In this document: positions 13,846-19,780 of the stretch, one piece after another
How the letters are laid out: each line of letters starts with the position of its first letter
Numbering within the stretch: the stretch's first letter is position 1
DNA from: MGOM01 sp035455265
GTDB lineage: Bacteria; Chloroflexota; Anaerolineae; Anaerolineales; E44-bin32
DNA: 19,780 bases
Assembly (NCBI GenBank): GCA_035455265.1
Contig: DATIFK010000006.1
Span: 1 to 19,780, forward strand
Direction: 5' to 3'
Program-made: the position numbers and the translations under genes
Notes under the pieces: generated by a model
Told to the model about the DNA's origin: nothing
The model's input: the letters and a program-made list of their open reading frames with translations, nothing else
Database searches by the model: none

Positions 13846-14483
13846 ACATGACTCCATGCCGAGCCGAGGATCAATCCGGGTTGCGGGCCACCCCACACCT
13901 CCACCTCGCCCTGCGGACCCAACGCCAGCACCGACAACGGCGGCAAGCGGAGGCCCAGCCTCTTCTCCGGGCTGCGCAGGTAGTCCCGAACGAGCGGCTC
14001 AGCGGCCGGAGCCGTCATCGATTCGGGCAGGATGATCGAGTCCGAGAGCCACGCCATCCCCGGCGCCAGGCCGCCCTCGACAAGGATGACTCCTCCGAAG
14101 GCCCCTGCGGTCCGCCCAAAGGCCGCCACCGCCGCACCGGATTGCAGACACGCCAGCAAGCGCGGCGAAGCCTCCGATCGAGCAAGGCGTGCAGGGTCCG
14201 CCGCTTCGGACACCATCAACAAGCCGGCTCCTTCCCATTCGGGGTGATCGATCGGAATGGACTGCACCGGAGCTTCGACCTGCTCCTCGATGTCGTTCAG
14301 GAACTCGCCCGGCTCGACGGCGCCCGGCTCGGTCTCCAGCCACACCACGGGCCGTGAGGCGATCGCCCGCGCCAGAAGGAGATCGATCCAACCCACAGCT
14401 TCATCGAATTCGGGGATCGACCCGGCCAGCACAAGCCATCCCCCGCCCTGCACTCTGCGGAAGACACCGCCCGGCAGGCCCAC
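13842..14483 (-). CDS. Protein resembling the cyanophycinase/peptidase S51 fold, probable nucleophile change
   Basis: A 213-residue protein not assignable with certainty. Its order of elements recalls the peptidase S51 / class I amidotransferase-like fold: a GGGWLVLAGSIPEFDEAVGW start, RPVVWLETEPG as the second strand, then SGAAVAAFGRTAGAFGG, which aligns with the nucleophile-elbow pattern GxSAGA, and GGLAPGMAWLSDSIILPESM, like the following G-L-G-L...D region. At the elbow the usual Ser is replaced by Thr125 preceded by Arg124, so ordinary S51 activity is doubtful. The start is GTG 14483 with GGGAGG 9 nt upstream. It sits 5 nt after the PIG-L gene and overlaps the next gene by 4 nt, so it is part of one operon. 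Alternatively it may be an unrelated lineage-specific protein. Confidence 0.7.
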   Translation of the reverse strand: MGLPGGVFRRVQGGGWLVLAGSIPEFDEAVGWIDLLLARAIASRPVVWLETEPGAVEPGEFLNDIEEQVEAPVQSIPIDHPEWEGAGLLMVSEAADPARLARSEASPRLLACLQSGAAVAAFGRTAGAFGGVILVEGGLAPGMAWLSDSIILPESMTAPAAEPLVRDYLRSPEKRLGLRLPPLSVLALGPQGEVEVWGGPQPGLILGSAWSHV

Positions 14484-14488
14484 CCCGC

Positions 14489-15199
14489 CTAGCCTCCCAG
14501 ATCGAGCCGCATGAACCGTTCGACGTATCGCGGCGCGTCCGGCGGCGAGGCGGCGTCGAGCATGCGCTCGCGCACCCGCTGGGCCATCTCCTCCGGATCG
14601 CGAATCTGGCTGACATGCATCCGCAGCGCTTCGATCTTGCGGTCGACGAAGGCGGTCACGTCGACGACCGTGTTCGGGTTCTGCGTGCCGGCGATGTAGA
14701 CCTGTCGGATCTTGTGAGGCATCAGGCCTTCATCCCGGATGAGCTCGGGGAAGAACGGACCGGCGCCGGAGGCCGGGAAGATGGCATCCAGGGTGGCGTG
14801 GCCGGCTGCGCGGTGGTCCGGATGATTGATGTAGGTGCTGTTCGGGTAGAAGTTCGTCGGGTCACACGTGACGACAACGTCGGGGCGAACCTGGCGCAAC
14901 ACGCGCACGATATCCTTGCGCAGCGCCAGGTCCGGCACCAGGTAGCCGTCGGGGTGATCGAGGAAGGTGACGTCGCGCACACCGAGGTGGCGGGCGGCGT
15001 TGCGCTGCTCGATTTCGCGTTGGCGCGCCAGCGCCTGGACGTCGGCGGCCGGGTCGTCGTCACCCTTATCGCCGCGGGTCAGCAGGCAGTACAGCACCTC
15101 GCGGCCTTCGTCGCACCATCGGGCGACGGTCGCCCCGCAGTAGAACTCCGGGTCGTCCGGATGCGCCAGCACGACCAGGACGCGTTCAGCCGGACTCAT
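14489..15199 (-). CDS. PIG-L family zinc deacetylase
   Basis: A 236-residue LmbE-like protein of the family that removes acetyl groups from N-acetylglucosamine-type sugars (including BshB and MshB). The zinc-binding motif AHPDDPE lies at residues 12-18 (H13, D16 as ligands) and the third ligand is in NHPDHRAAGH (H126/H129). DHPDGYLVPDLALRKDIVRV is also family-typical. BshB-like roles in thiol biosynthesis and other glycan deacetylations are possible; nothing nearby (no bshA or bshC) points to one. The start overlaps the end of the RicT-like gene by 14 nt, and the protein is read in another frame, indicating coupled translation. Confidence 0.92.
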   Translation of the reverse strand: MSPAERVLVVLAHPDDPEFYCGATVARWCDEGREVLYCLLTRGDKGDDDPAADVQALARQREIEQRNAARHLGVRDVTFLDHPDGYLVPDLALRKDIVRVLRQVRPDVVVTCDPTNFYPNSTYINHPDHRAAGHATLDAIFPASGAGPFFPELIRDEGLMPHKIRQVYIAGTQNPNTVVDVTAFVDRKIEALRMHVSQIRDPEEMAQRVRERMLDAASPPDAPRYVERFMRLDLGG

Positions 15200-16130
15200 G
15201 CTCCGCCTCGTTCGAAGCCTTGCCGCAATTGCAGCCGCCGTTTTCGTGTTTGTCGCACGGGGCGTCGGCCTTGGCCTCGAGCGCCTTCAATTCGTCGTAG
15301 GGTTGGACCTCATGCTTGAGGAATTCTGCCCGCTTGCCGTCCTCGAAGACGACGATGACGGCATCCTTGAGCGGCAGGACGTCGTACACGCGCCCTTCGC
15401 CCATCGGTGTGACGACGCGCTTGTTGCGCTTGGGCAAGTTCTTGCGCGCTTCCACATACTGTTCGTACTCATAGACCAGGCAGCAGCGAAGTCGGCCGCA
15501 CATGCCGGTGATCTCCTGAGGGTTCAGGGAGATCCCCTGTGCCTTGGCCATCTTGATCGAGATCGGGCTGAACTCGGTGAGGAAACGCGAGCAGCACCGT
15601 TCCTCCAGGCCGCACGCGCCCATGCCGCCCAGGATCTTGGCCACATCCCGCGGGCCCACCTGGCGCATCTCGACCGCCGAGGAACGGTAGACGGCCTGCA
15701 TCTCCCGCCGCAGATCCTTGAGGTCGACCTTCTCGTCGCCTTCGCTGGTGAAGAGGAAGGCCAGGCGCGAGCCGTCGTAAGAGAACTCGGCCTTGGCGAT
15801 CTTCACCCCGCGGAGGCCCAGGTGTGACGCCTGGGCCCGACACTCGATCATGGCTTCCAGCTCGCGCCGCTGCCACATCCGCCGCTCGACCAACTCGGCC
15901 GCCGTGGCACGCCGTTCGATCGGCTTCCACGCTCCTTCAGGCGGCGACGCCGGCGCGGCGACGAACCCCGCCACTTCGCCGAGCTCCCGGCCGCGGCTGG
16001 TGCCCACAATGACATAGTCGCCGACCGCCAGATCGCGGATCGGCGAGGCGTCGAAGTGATACAGCTTGCCCAACTCCTGAAATCGGACGGCGGCCACTTT
16101 CGCCGCCTCGGTCGCTTTCACAATGTCCAC
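15186..16130 (-). CDS. ricT: PSP1-domain protein (RicT/YaaT-like)
   Basis: A 314-residue cytoplasmic protein of the PSP1 family; B. subtilis RicT forms the Y-complex with RicA and RicF, binds Fe-S clusters and aids RNase Y-dependent mRNA maturation. The conserved Cys-rich signatures are GMGACGLEERCCSRFL and MCGRLRCCLVYEYEQY. ISIKMAKAQGISLNPQEITG between them is diagnostic. The tail is unusual: CDKHENGGCNCG adds three Cys and a His. A TTG at 16172 in the same frame lies inside the -10 box TATGAT, so a downstream start is needed; GTG 16130 has GAGG 8 nt upstream and yields the usual N-terminus before the RFQELGKLYHFD strand. GTG 16136 is another option. It is the first gene of a four-gene operon. 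Confidence 0.88.
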   Translation of the reverse strand: MDIVKATEAAKVAAVRFQELGKLYHFDASPIRDLAVGDYVIVGTSRGRELGEVAGFVAAPASPPEGAWKPIERRATAAELVERRMWQRRELEAMIECRAQASHLGLRGVKIAKAEFSYDGSRLAFLFTSEGDEKVDLKDLRREMQAVYRSSAVEMRQVGPRDVAKILGGMGACGLEERCCSRFLTEFSPISIKMAKAQGISLNPQEITGMCGRLRCCLVYEYEQYVEARKNLPKRNKRVVTPMGEGRVYDVLPLKDAVIVVFEDGKRAEFLKHEVQPYDELKALEAKADAPCDKHENGGCNCGKASNEAEHESG

Positions 16131-16171
16131 AGTCACCGCCTCGGATACCTTGTCTCGACGTGCGACCGCCA

Positions 16172-16200
16172 ATCATAGCCCGAATCCGAGGGTGCGGCAA
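16172..16200 (-). promoter_or_regulatory. Sigma70-type promoter of the ricT-like operon
   Basis: TTGCCG (16200-16195) and TATGAT (16177-16172) are 17 nt apart on the minus strand. Transcription would start near 16165, which excludes the TTG at 16172 as the first codon. Confidence 0.55.
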
Positions 16201-16476
16201 AGACCCCCGCCCCCTACCCCTCGCGACACCTGCACTTGCGGCGCACACCCAGGGTGCACCCGAAGGGGTGCCGCAGGCCGTCTCACCGCCCCGGTGCACC
16301 CCGTCCGGGCCGGCGCCCAGCGGCCGCCAGCCCGCGGGGCGAACGGCCGAAACGGGTGCGCCCCGGCGGGCTCTGAGCGGAGGCACCGCCCTTGTTCGTC
16401 TCCGAAATGCCCACGCGCCGCCGGCGTCGAAGGGCCTTGAACCAAGATCCCGACTTCCCATGGATGGGAGAGTTGA
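16201..16476. other. GC-rich non-coding stretch with GGGTGCACCC palindromes
   Basis: No convincing gene is seen. The palindromes GGGTGCACCC (16252-16261) and GGTGCACC (16293-16300) flank GGGGTGC (16265-16271). GCACCC (16256-16261) or GCACCCC (16296-16302) could each pair with that GGGGTGC, so two alternative hairpins exclude each other. No RNase P, tmRNA or SRP RNA core motif was recognised. Open frames across it have random-looking Arg/Pro-rich translations. Confidence 0.4.
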
Positions 16477-16510
16477 AGAGAGGTCGGGGGCCAAAGGCCC
16501 CGGCCTCTCT
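16477..16510. repeat. Long imperfect palindrome (about 15-bp stem)
   Basis: The outer arms AGAGAGG/CCTCTCT and inner arms GGGGCC/GGCCCC pair around the loop AAA, with one bulged G. The hairpin is GC-rich and lacks a T-tract, so it resembles a REP-like intergenic element more than a simple terminator. Confidence 0.6.
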
Positions 16511-16527
16511 GGAAGACAAGTCCCCAT

Positions 16528-16544
16528 CCCCCGCCTTGCGGGGG
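16528..16544. repeat. CCCCCGC/GCGGGGG hairpin
   Basis: A perfect 7-bp stem around a CTT loop, part of the same hairpin-rich stretch downstream of mrp. The palindrome CTTCGCGAAG lies at 16570-16579. Confidence 0.55.
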
Positions 16545-16582
16545 AGGCCCTCCGCTTCGCTACGGGCTGCTTCGCGAAGGGT

Positions 16583-16599
16583 AGGGGGTCCCACCCCCT
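16583..16599 (-). terminator. Hairpin directly after the mrp stop codon, possible terminator
   Basis: On the minus strand AGGGGGT, loop GGG and ACCCCCT follow the mrp stop codon immediately. There is no T-tract after the stem, so intrinsic termination is uncertain; the hairpin may instead protect the 3' end. Confidence 0.4.
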
Positions 16600-17676
16600 T
16601 CAGTCGATCATTGAAATGGGTACGACGTTCCCCTGGGTGAGCGCGCGGACGCTCAACTTGGCCGCCACGTCCTCGGCGACGTGCACGAGGGCCCGGGCGA
16701 CGGCCGACTCGGGGTTGGCGACAACGACCGGGACGCCGCTGTCACCGCCGACTCGCACGTTGGGATCCATGGGTACGGCACCGATGAACGGCACGCCGGC
16801 ATCGGCGGCCAATCGCTCGCCGCCGCCGTGGCCGAAGACGTCGACACGCTGGCCGTCGGGAAGCTCCAGGTAGCTCATGTTCTCGACCACGCCGAGCACC
16901 GGCACATCCATCGTCCGGAACATCTCGAGCCCGCGGCGTGCATCTTCCAGCGAGACTTTCTGCGGCAGCGTCACGATCACGCCGCCCGAAAGGGGCAGCG
17001 ACTGGGACAGGCTGAGTTGCGCGTCCCCGGTGCCCGGAGGCAGGTCGACGATCAGGTAGTCGAGCTCGCCCCAGTCGACGTCGCCGATGAACTGACGGAT
17101 GGCCGAGTGGAGCATCGGCCCACGCCAGATCAGCGGCTGGCCCGGCGGAACCAGGAAGGCCATCGAGATGACACGCACGCCGTAGGCTTCGGCCGGGATG
17201 AGCTTGCCGTCGCGCGGTTGGGGCATGGCCGTCAGCCCCATCATCGTCGGAACGTTGGGCCCGTAGATGTCGGCATCGAGCAGGCCGACGCGGGCGCCGG
17301 AACGGGCCAGCACAACGGCCACGTTGACTGCCACCGTCGTCTTGCCGACGCCGCCCTTCCCGGAAGCCACCGCCACGGCGTTGCGGATGGGCCGCTGGAT
17401 CAGGCCGCGCGACCGCCCGTCGGTCGGCACGTTGGAGGTCAACGCGAGGTCTACCTGGGTCACCCCAGGAACTGCGGCGACGGCCTGGCGCGCTTCGGCC
17501 TCGATGCGGCCTCGCAGCGGGCAAGCGGGCGTCGTCAGTTCGATGACGAAGGCGACACGACCTCCGTCGATCTTCAGGTCCTTGATCATCCCGAGGGAAA
17601 CCAGGTCGCGATGCAGCTCGGGTTCCTGGACGTGGCCCAGCGCGGCCAGAACGGCGTCGGACGTCGGGCCGCTCAC
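16600..17676 (-). CDS. apbC: Mrp/NBP35-family P-loop ATPase (iron-sulfur cluster carrier type)
   Basis: A 358-residue cytoplasmic protein implicated in Fe-S cluster delivery. The N-terminal MIP18/DUF59 domain (about 1-85) has ALGHVQEPELHRDLVSLGMI and LTTPACPLRGRIEAEARQAV. The ParA-like ATPase follows, with the P-loop SGKGGVGKTT (105-114), DADIYGPNVPTMMG, and DYLIVDLPPGTGDAQLSLSQ. The CxxC that bridges a cluster in E. coli Mrp is missing: the segment reads VENMSYLELPDGQRVDVFGH, a variant also found in other lineages. The start is GTG 17676 with GAGG 7 nt upstream, both partly in the arm of an 11-bp hairpin. It is the last gene of the nuoD-nuoI cluster, where it may mature the complex I clusters. 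Confidence 0.92.
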   Translation of the reverse strand: MSGPTSDAVLAALGHVQEPELHRDLVSLGMIKDLKIDGGRVAFVIELTTPACPLRGRIEAEARQAVAAVPGVTQVDLALTSNVPTDGRSRGLIQRPIRNAVAVASGKGGVGKTTVAVNVAVVLARSGARVGLLDADIYGPNVPTMMGLTAMPQPRDGKLIPAEAYGVRVISMAFLVPPGQPLIWRGPMLHSAIRQFIGDVDWGELDYLIVDLPPGTGDAQLSLSQSLPLSGGVIVTLPQKVSLEDARRGLEMFRTMDVPVLGVVENMSYLELPDGQRVDVFGHGGGERLAADAGVPFIGAVPMDPNVRVGGDSGVPVVVANPESAVARALVHVAEDVAAKLSVRALTQGNVVPISMID

Positions 17677-17716
17677 CCCGACACCTCAGCCTGCGGAGAA
17701 ATGGTAGGTGTCGGGG
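17676..17716 (-). promoter_or_regulatory. Hairpin covering the mrp ribosome binding site
   Basis: The arms CCCCGACACCT (17676-17686, plus strand) and AGGTGTCGGGG (17706-17716) are perfect 11-bp inverted repeats with a 19-nt loop. On the mRNA the 3' arm contains AGG of the ribosome binding site and the first base of the mrp GTG codon. The 5' arm begins right after the upstream stop codon, so folding would hide the mrp start unless ribosomes ending the upstream gene open it. Confidence 0.65.
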
Positions 17717-18109
17717 TCATTCCGCCGGCCCCTCGTCGTCGCGTCGACCCATCGGCAGCGCCGCCTCCGGCGTTTGAACCATGACCAGGCGTTCGCCGGA
17801 GAGGAACAAGGACACGTCGGTCTTGGCGCGCTGGAAGTGAGCCACCAGCTCGTCATCCTCGCCGCGGAATCGGCGCACGACCTGCGTGGCGCAGGCGGTG
17901 CAACCGCGCAAGGCGCGGTAGGAGTCGGGGTGACACGTCACGCACCCGGCCAGTCGTATCATCATCAGGCTGAAGGCCAGCTGGTCGAGGGCGGCGTCGG
18001 GCGCGGCCGCGGCGCGTTCCACCAGGCGGCGCCAACGGCGGCCGCGCAGGTCGCGCAGCCCCGCGGCCACGCGCATGGGAAAGAGGAGTTCGGTGTCACT
18101 GTGGTACAC
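17717..18109 (-). CDS. Four-cysteine protein of unknown function in the nuo cluster
   Basis: A 130-residue soluble protein, Arg- and Ala-rich, not recognised as a known family. The central part has two CxxC pairs, CVTCH (56-60) and CTAC (70-73), spaced by ten residues, which suggests a zinc ribbon or a small Fe-S site. The flanking sequence is mostly helical (LDQLAFSLMMIRLAG before, ACATQVVRRFRGEDDELVAH after). The start GTG 18109 has GGAGG 9 nt upstream and lies 21 nt after the nuoI stop; mrp follows after 40 nt. The position between a complex I Fe-S subunit and an Fe-S carrier suggests a part in cluster assembly or complex I, by inference only. CVTCH matches the heme c motif, but no signal peptide is present. 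Confidence 0.72.
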   Translation of the reverse strand: MYHSDTELLFPMRVAAGLRDLRGRRWRRLVERAAAAPDAALDQLAFSLMMIRLAGCVTCHPDSYRALRGCTACATQVVRRFRGEDDELVAHFQRAKTDVSLFLSGERLVMVQTPEAALPMGRRDDEGPAE

Positions 18110-18130
18110 CGCGATCCGCCTCCGCCGGCC

Positions 18131-18775
18131 TCAGGCCGCCCCCGCCTTGGCGGCCCGAGCTGCTTCCTTGGCCGTTTCTTTGGCGGCCCGGGCTTCTTCC
18201 TCGCGGGCGTAGTTCGTCGGGCGAATGGAGGCGTAGTAGGAGACCGGCTTCGACAGCTTCTCCTTGTTGAAGATGTGATCCTTCATCCGATCGAACGAGG
18301 CCAGCTCGAAGTCGTGGTCCATCTTGATGGCATCGAAGGGACAGTACTCGGCGCACAGCCCGCAGTTCATGCAGATATCGGTGTCGATGTAGAACTCGGT
18401 CGGCTCGGGGATCGGCCTCCCCGTCGCCGGGTCGTTCGACCGCTCGATCCAGATGCACTGCGGGGGGCAGACCTTGGCGCAGATGCCGCACGAGGTACAG
18501 CGATCGTGCTGGTTCCCCTGCTCGTCGACCTCGTACACCAGGAAGGGCAGAAAACGGAACTCCTCCGGTATCGGCAGCTTCTCTTCCGGATACTGGACGG
18601 TGAAGACGCCGCGGGCCTTGGCTCCCTGGCGCACCGCCAAAGACTTGTCGTTGTAGTAGCGCCCCCCGCTCCGGCCGCTGATGCGCTCCAGGAACCAGCG
18701 CAGGTCGTCGACGTAGGTCGCCACGAAGTGCTTCAGGGTAACGCCCAGCCCCTTGAGGATTCCGATGCCGTACAT
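18131..18775 (-). CDS. nuoI: NADH-quinone oxidoreductase subunit I (two 4Fe-4S clusters)
   Basis: A 214-residue subunit of the complex I peripheral arm carrying clusters N6a/N6b that pass electrons toward NuoB. The two ferredoxin motifs are CTSCGICAKVCPP (93-105) and CMNCGLCAEYCPF (135-147). The N-terminal amphipathic segment GLGVTLKHFVATYVDD is typical. The protein is longer than E. coli NuoI (180): there is an insert between the clusters (NDPATGRPIPEPTEF) and a charged Ala/Glu/Lys-rich C-terminal helix from about residue 190. ATG 18775 follows nuoD by 20 nt; the open frame continues upstream but only as the wrong frame of nuoD. nuoH does not follow, so the membrane subunits are encoded elsewhere. 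Confidence 0.95.
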   Translation of the reverse strand: MYGIGILKGLGVTLKHFVATYVDDLRWFLERISGRSGGRYYNDKSLAVRQGAKARGVFTVQYPEEKLPIPEEFRFLPFLVYEVDEQGNQHDRCTSCGICAKVCPPQCIWIERSNDPATGRPIPEPTEFYIDTDICMNCGLCAEYCPFDAIKMDHDFELASFDRMKDHIFNKEKLSKPVSYYASIRPTNYAREEEARAAKETAKEAARAAKAGAA

Positions 18776-18795
18776 GACCGAGCGGCGCTCCTTCC

Positions 18796-19780
18796 TCAGC
18801 GATCCACTTCGCCCAGAACGATGTCGACGGAGCCGAGCGTGGAGACGACGTCGGCGACCTTGTAGCCCTGGCACATCGTCTCCAGCGAGGTCAGGTTGAT
18901 GAACGACGGCGCCCGCACATGGTAGCGCCATGGGTTCGGCTTCCCATTCGAGATGATGTAGAAGCCGAGCTCGCCCTTTGGATTCTCGACGCGCCCGTAC
19001 GACTCGCCCGCCGGCACACGGACCTGGTACTGCGGCTTGCCGGTCTGGATCTCGCCGCCGGGCAGATCGCGCATGGCCTGCTGCAGGATGCGCAGGCTCT
19101 GGCGCATCTCGTAGATCCGGACCAGGTAGCGATCGTAGATGTCGCCGTTCGGCCGGGTGACGACGTCGAATTCGAAACGATCGTAGATCGAATAGGGCTC
19201 GGCCTTGCGCACATCGTAGGGCACGCCCGAAGCCCGCAGCACGGGACCGGCGGCCGACAGGGCGATGGCGCGCTCGCGCGGCAGCACCCCGACGCCGATA
19301 CAGCGGTTGCGGATGATCTCGTTTTCGGTCAGGAAGGTGTCGATCTCGTCGACCATCCGCGGCAGCCGCTCGAATACCAGGTCGTGGATCTTCTGTGGAA
19401 TCCCTTCGGGCAGATCGCGCGCCAGGCCGCCGAAGCGGAAGTAGTTGCACATGATGCGCGAGCCGGAGACGGCCTCGAAGATGTCCAGGATCAACTCGCG
19501 CTCGCCGAAGGCGTAGATCAACGGCGTGAAGAACGCCCCCAGATCGTTGAGGAGGAATCCGATGGCCGACATGTGGTTTACGATACGGGTCAGCTCGGCC
19601 ATGACGATGCGAATGTACTCGGCTCGCTCCGGGGGCTTGATGCCCATCAGCTTCTCGACCGCCAGCGCGTAGCCGAAGTTGTTGCCCATCGAGCAGAAGT
19701 AGTCCAACCGATCGGTGAAGGGCATGTTCATCAGGTACGTGTTGCGCTCACCGATCTTCTCGTGGTTGCGGTGCAGATAG
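18796..19780 (-). CDS. nuoD: NADH-quinone oxidoreductase subunit D, partial (N-terminus outside window)
   Basis: The C-terminal 327 residues of the 49-kDa subunit of complex I, which lines the quinone site. The frame stays open to the window edge; the first visible residues YLHRNHEKIGERNTYL match the start region shared by all NuoD proteins, so only about 60-70 residues are missing. Conserved segments include DRLDYFCSMGNNFGYALAVE, RAEYIRIVMAELTRIVNHM, LASGVPYDVR-like (LRASGVPYDVRKAEPYSIYD), PAGESYGRVENPKGELGFYI, RAPSFINL and the C-terminal VVSTLGSVDIVLGEVDR. It is the first gene of the nuoD-nuoI-C4-mrp series visible here, with upstream nuo genes presumably beyond the edge. Confidence 0.96.
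   Translation of the reverse strand, partial: YLHRNHEKIGERNTYLMNMPFTDRLDYFCSMGNNFGYALAVEKLMGIKPPERAEYIRIVMAELTRIVNHMSAIGFLLNDLGAFFTPLIYAFGERELILDIFEAVSGSRIMCNYFRFGGLARDLPEGIPQKIHDLVFERLPRMVDEIDTFLTENEIIRNRCIGVGVLPRERAIALSAAGPVLRASGVPYDVRKAEPYSIYDRFEFDVVTRPNGDIYDRYLVRIYEMRQSLRILQQAMRDLPGGEIQTGKPQYQVRVPAGESYGRVENPKGELGFYIISNGKPNPWRYHVRAPSFINLTSLETMCQGYKVADVVSTLGSVDIVLGEVDR

Noticed and set aside
16131..16172. TTG 16172 as the ricT start codon
   Set aside because: It overlaps the TATGAT -10 box; GTG 16130 has a correctly spaced ribosome binding site.
16201..16599. RNase P RNA, tmRNA or another housekeeping RNA
   Set aside because: None of their core motifs was recognised on either strand.
17717..18109. 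Cytochrome c on the basis of CVTCH
   Set aside because: There is no signal peptide, no distal Met segment, and a second CxxC pair points to metal binding by four cysteines.
18131..19450. NuoI with a 225-residue N-terminal extension
   Set aside because: The extension is another frame of nuoD and contains no NuoI-like sequence; ATG 18775 fits the family.

Overview
The window is GC-rich and densely coded, and it reads like chromosome from a Chloroflexota (Anaerolineae-like) bacterium. The pointers are a zinc-ribbon/PT-linker/LysM surface protein, a two-subunit KorAB-type 2-oxoacid:ferredoxin oxidoreductase, an LDH-like malate dehydrogenase, NuoD directly followed by NuoI, an Mrp of the type lacking the CxxC pair, and intergenic GTAGGGGC palindromes and heptad repeats. 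The taxon is inferred from gene content; there is no rRNA or tRNA gene to confirm it.

Layout. 1-597 (-): an EamA/DMT permease cut by the window edge. 715-4308 (-): a gntR-korA-korB operon with a clear promoter and an inverted repeat over the regulator's own start region. 4394-6804 (+): a YdcF/SanA-type membrane protein, an HD-domain hydrolase overlapping it, and the LysM protein. 7005-12420 (-): a PadR regulator, ModA, ModB, SelD, malate dehydrogenase and an aldo/keto reductase in tandem. 12565-12744 (-): a 59-residue membrane protein with its own promoter and terminator. 12946-16130 (-): four tightly packed genes (RicT/PSP1, a PIG-L deacetylase, a cyanophycinase-fold-like protein and a helical-backbone binding protein). 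16600-19780 (-): nuoD (5' end outside), nuoI, a four-cysteine protein and mrp/apbC.

The most notable result is that selD is itself a selenoprotein gene. Its reading frame extends upstream of the open frame through an in-frame TGA (10043-10041) that falls exactly where SelD proteins carry their catalytic Cys/Sec. A 6-bp stem with an AGCC loop lies 17 nt after the TGA, which matches the bacterial SECIS pattern. A conventional gene caller would report a 311-residue protein starting at an internal GTG and lacking the catalytic residues. The gene sits directly behind molybdate-transport genes, so molybdenum and selenium supply may be linked, as would suit an organism with Sec-containing Mo/W enzymes.

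Other structure: several genes have a TATAAT/TAGAAT-type -10 box only 7-11 nt from the ATG (leaderless or nearly leaderless transcripts). A perfect 11-bp hairpin covers the ribosome binding site of mrp. A family of degenerate 7-nt-period repeats recurs at four intergenic sites, twice next to a GTAGGGGC palindrome.
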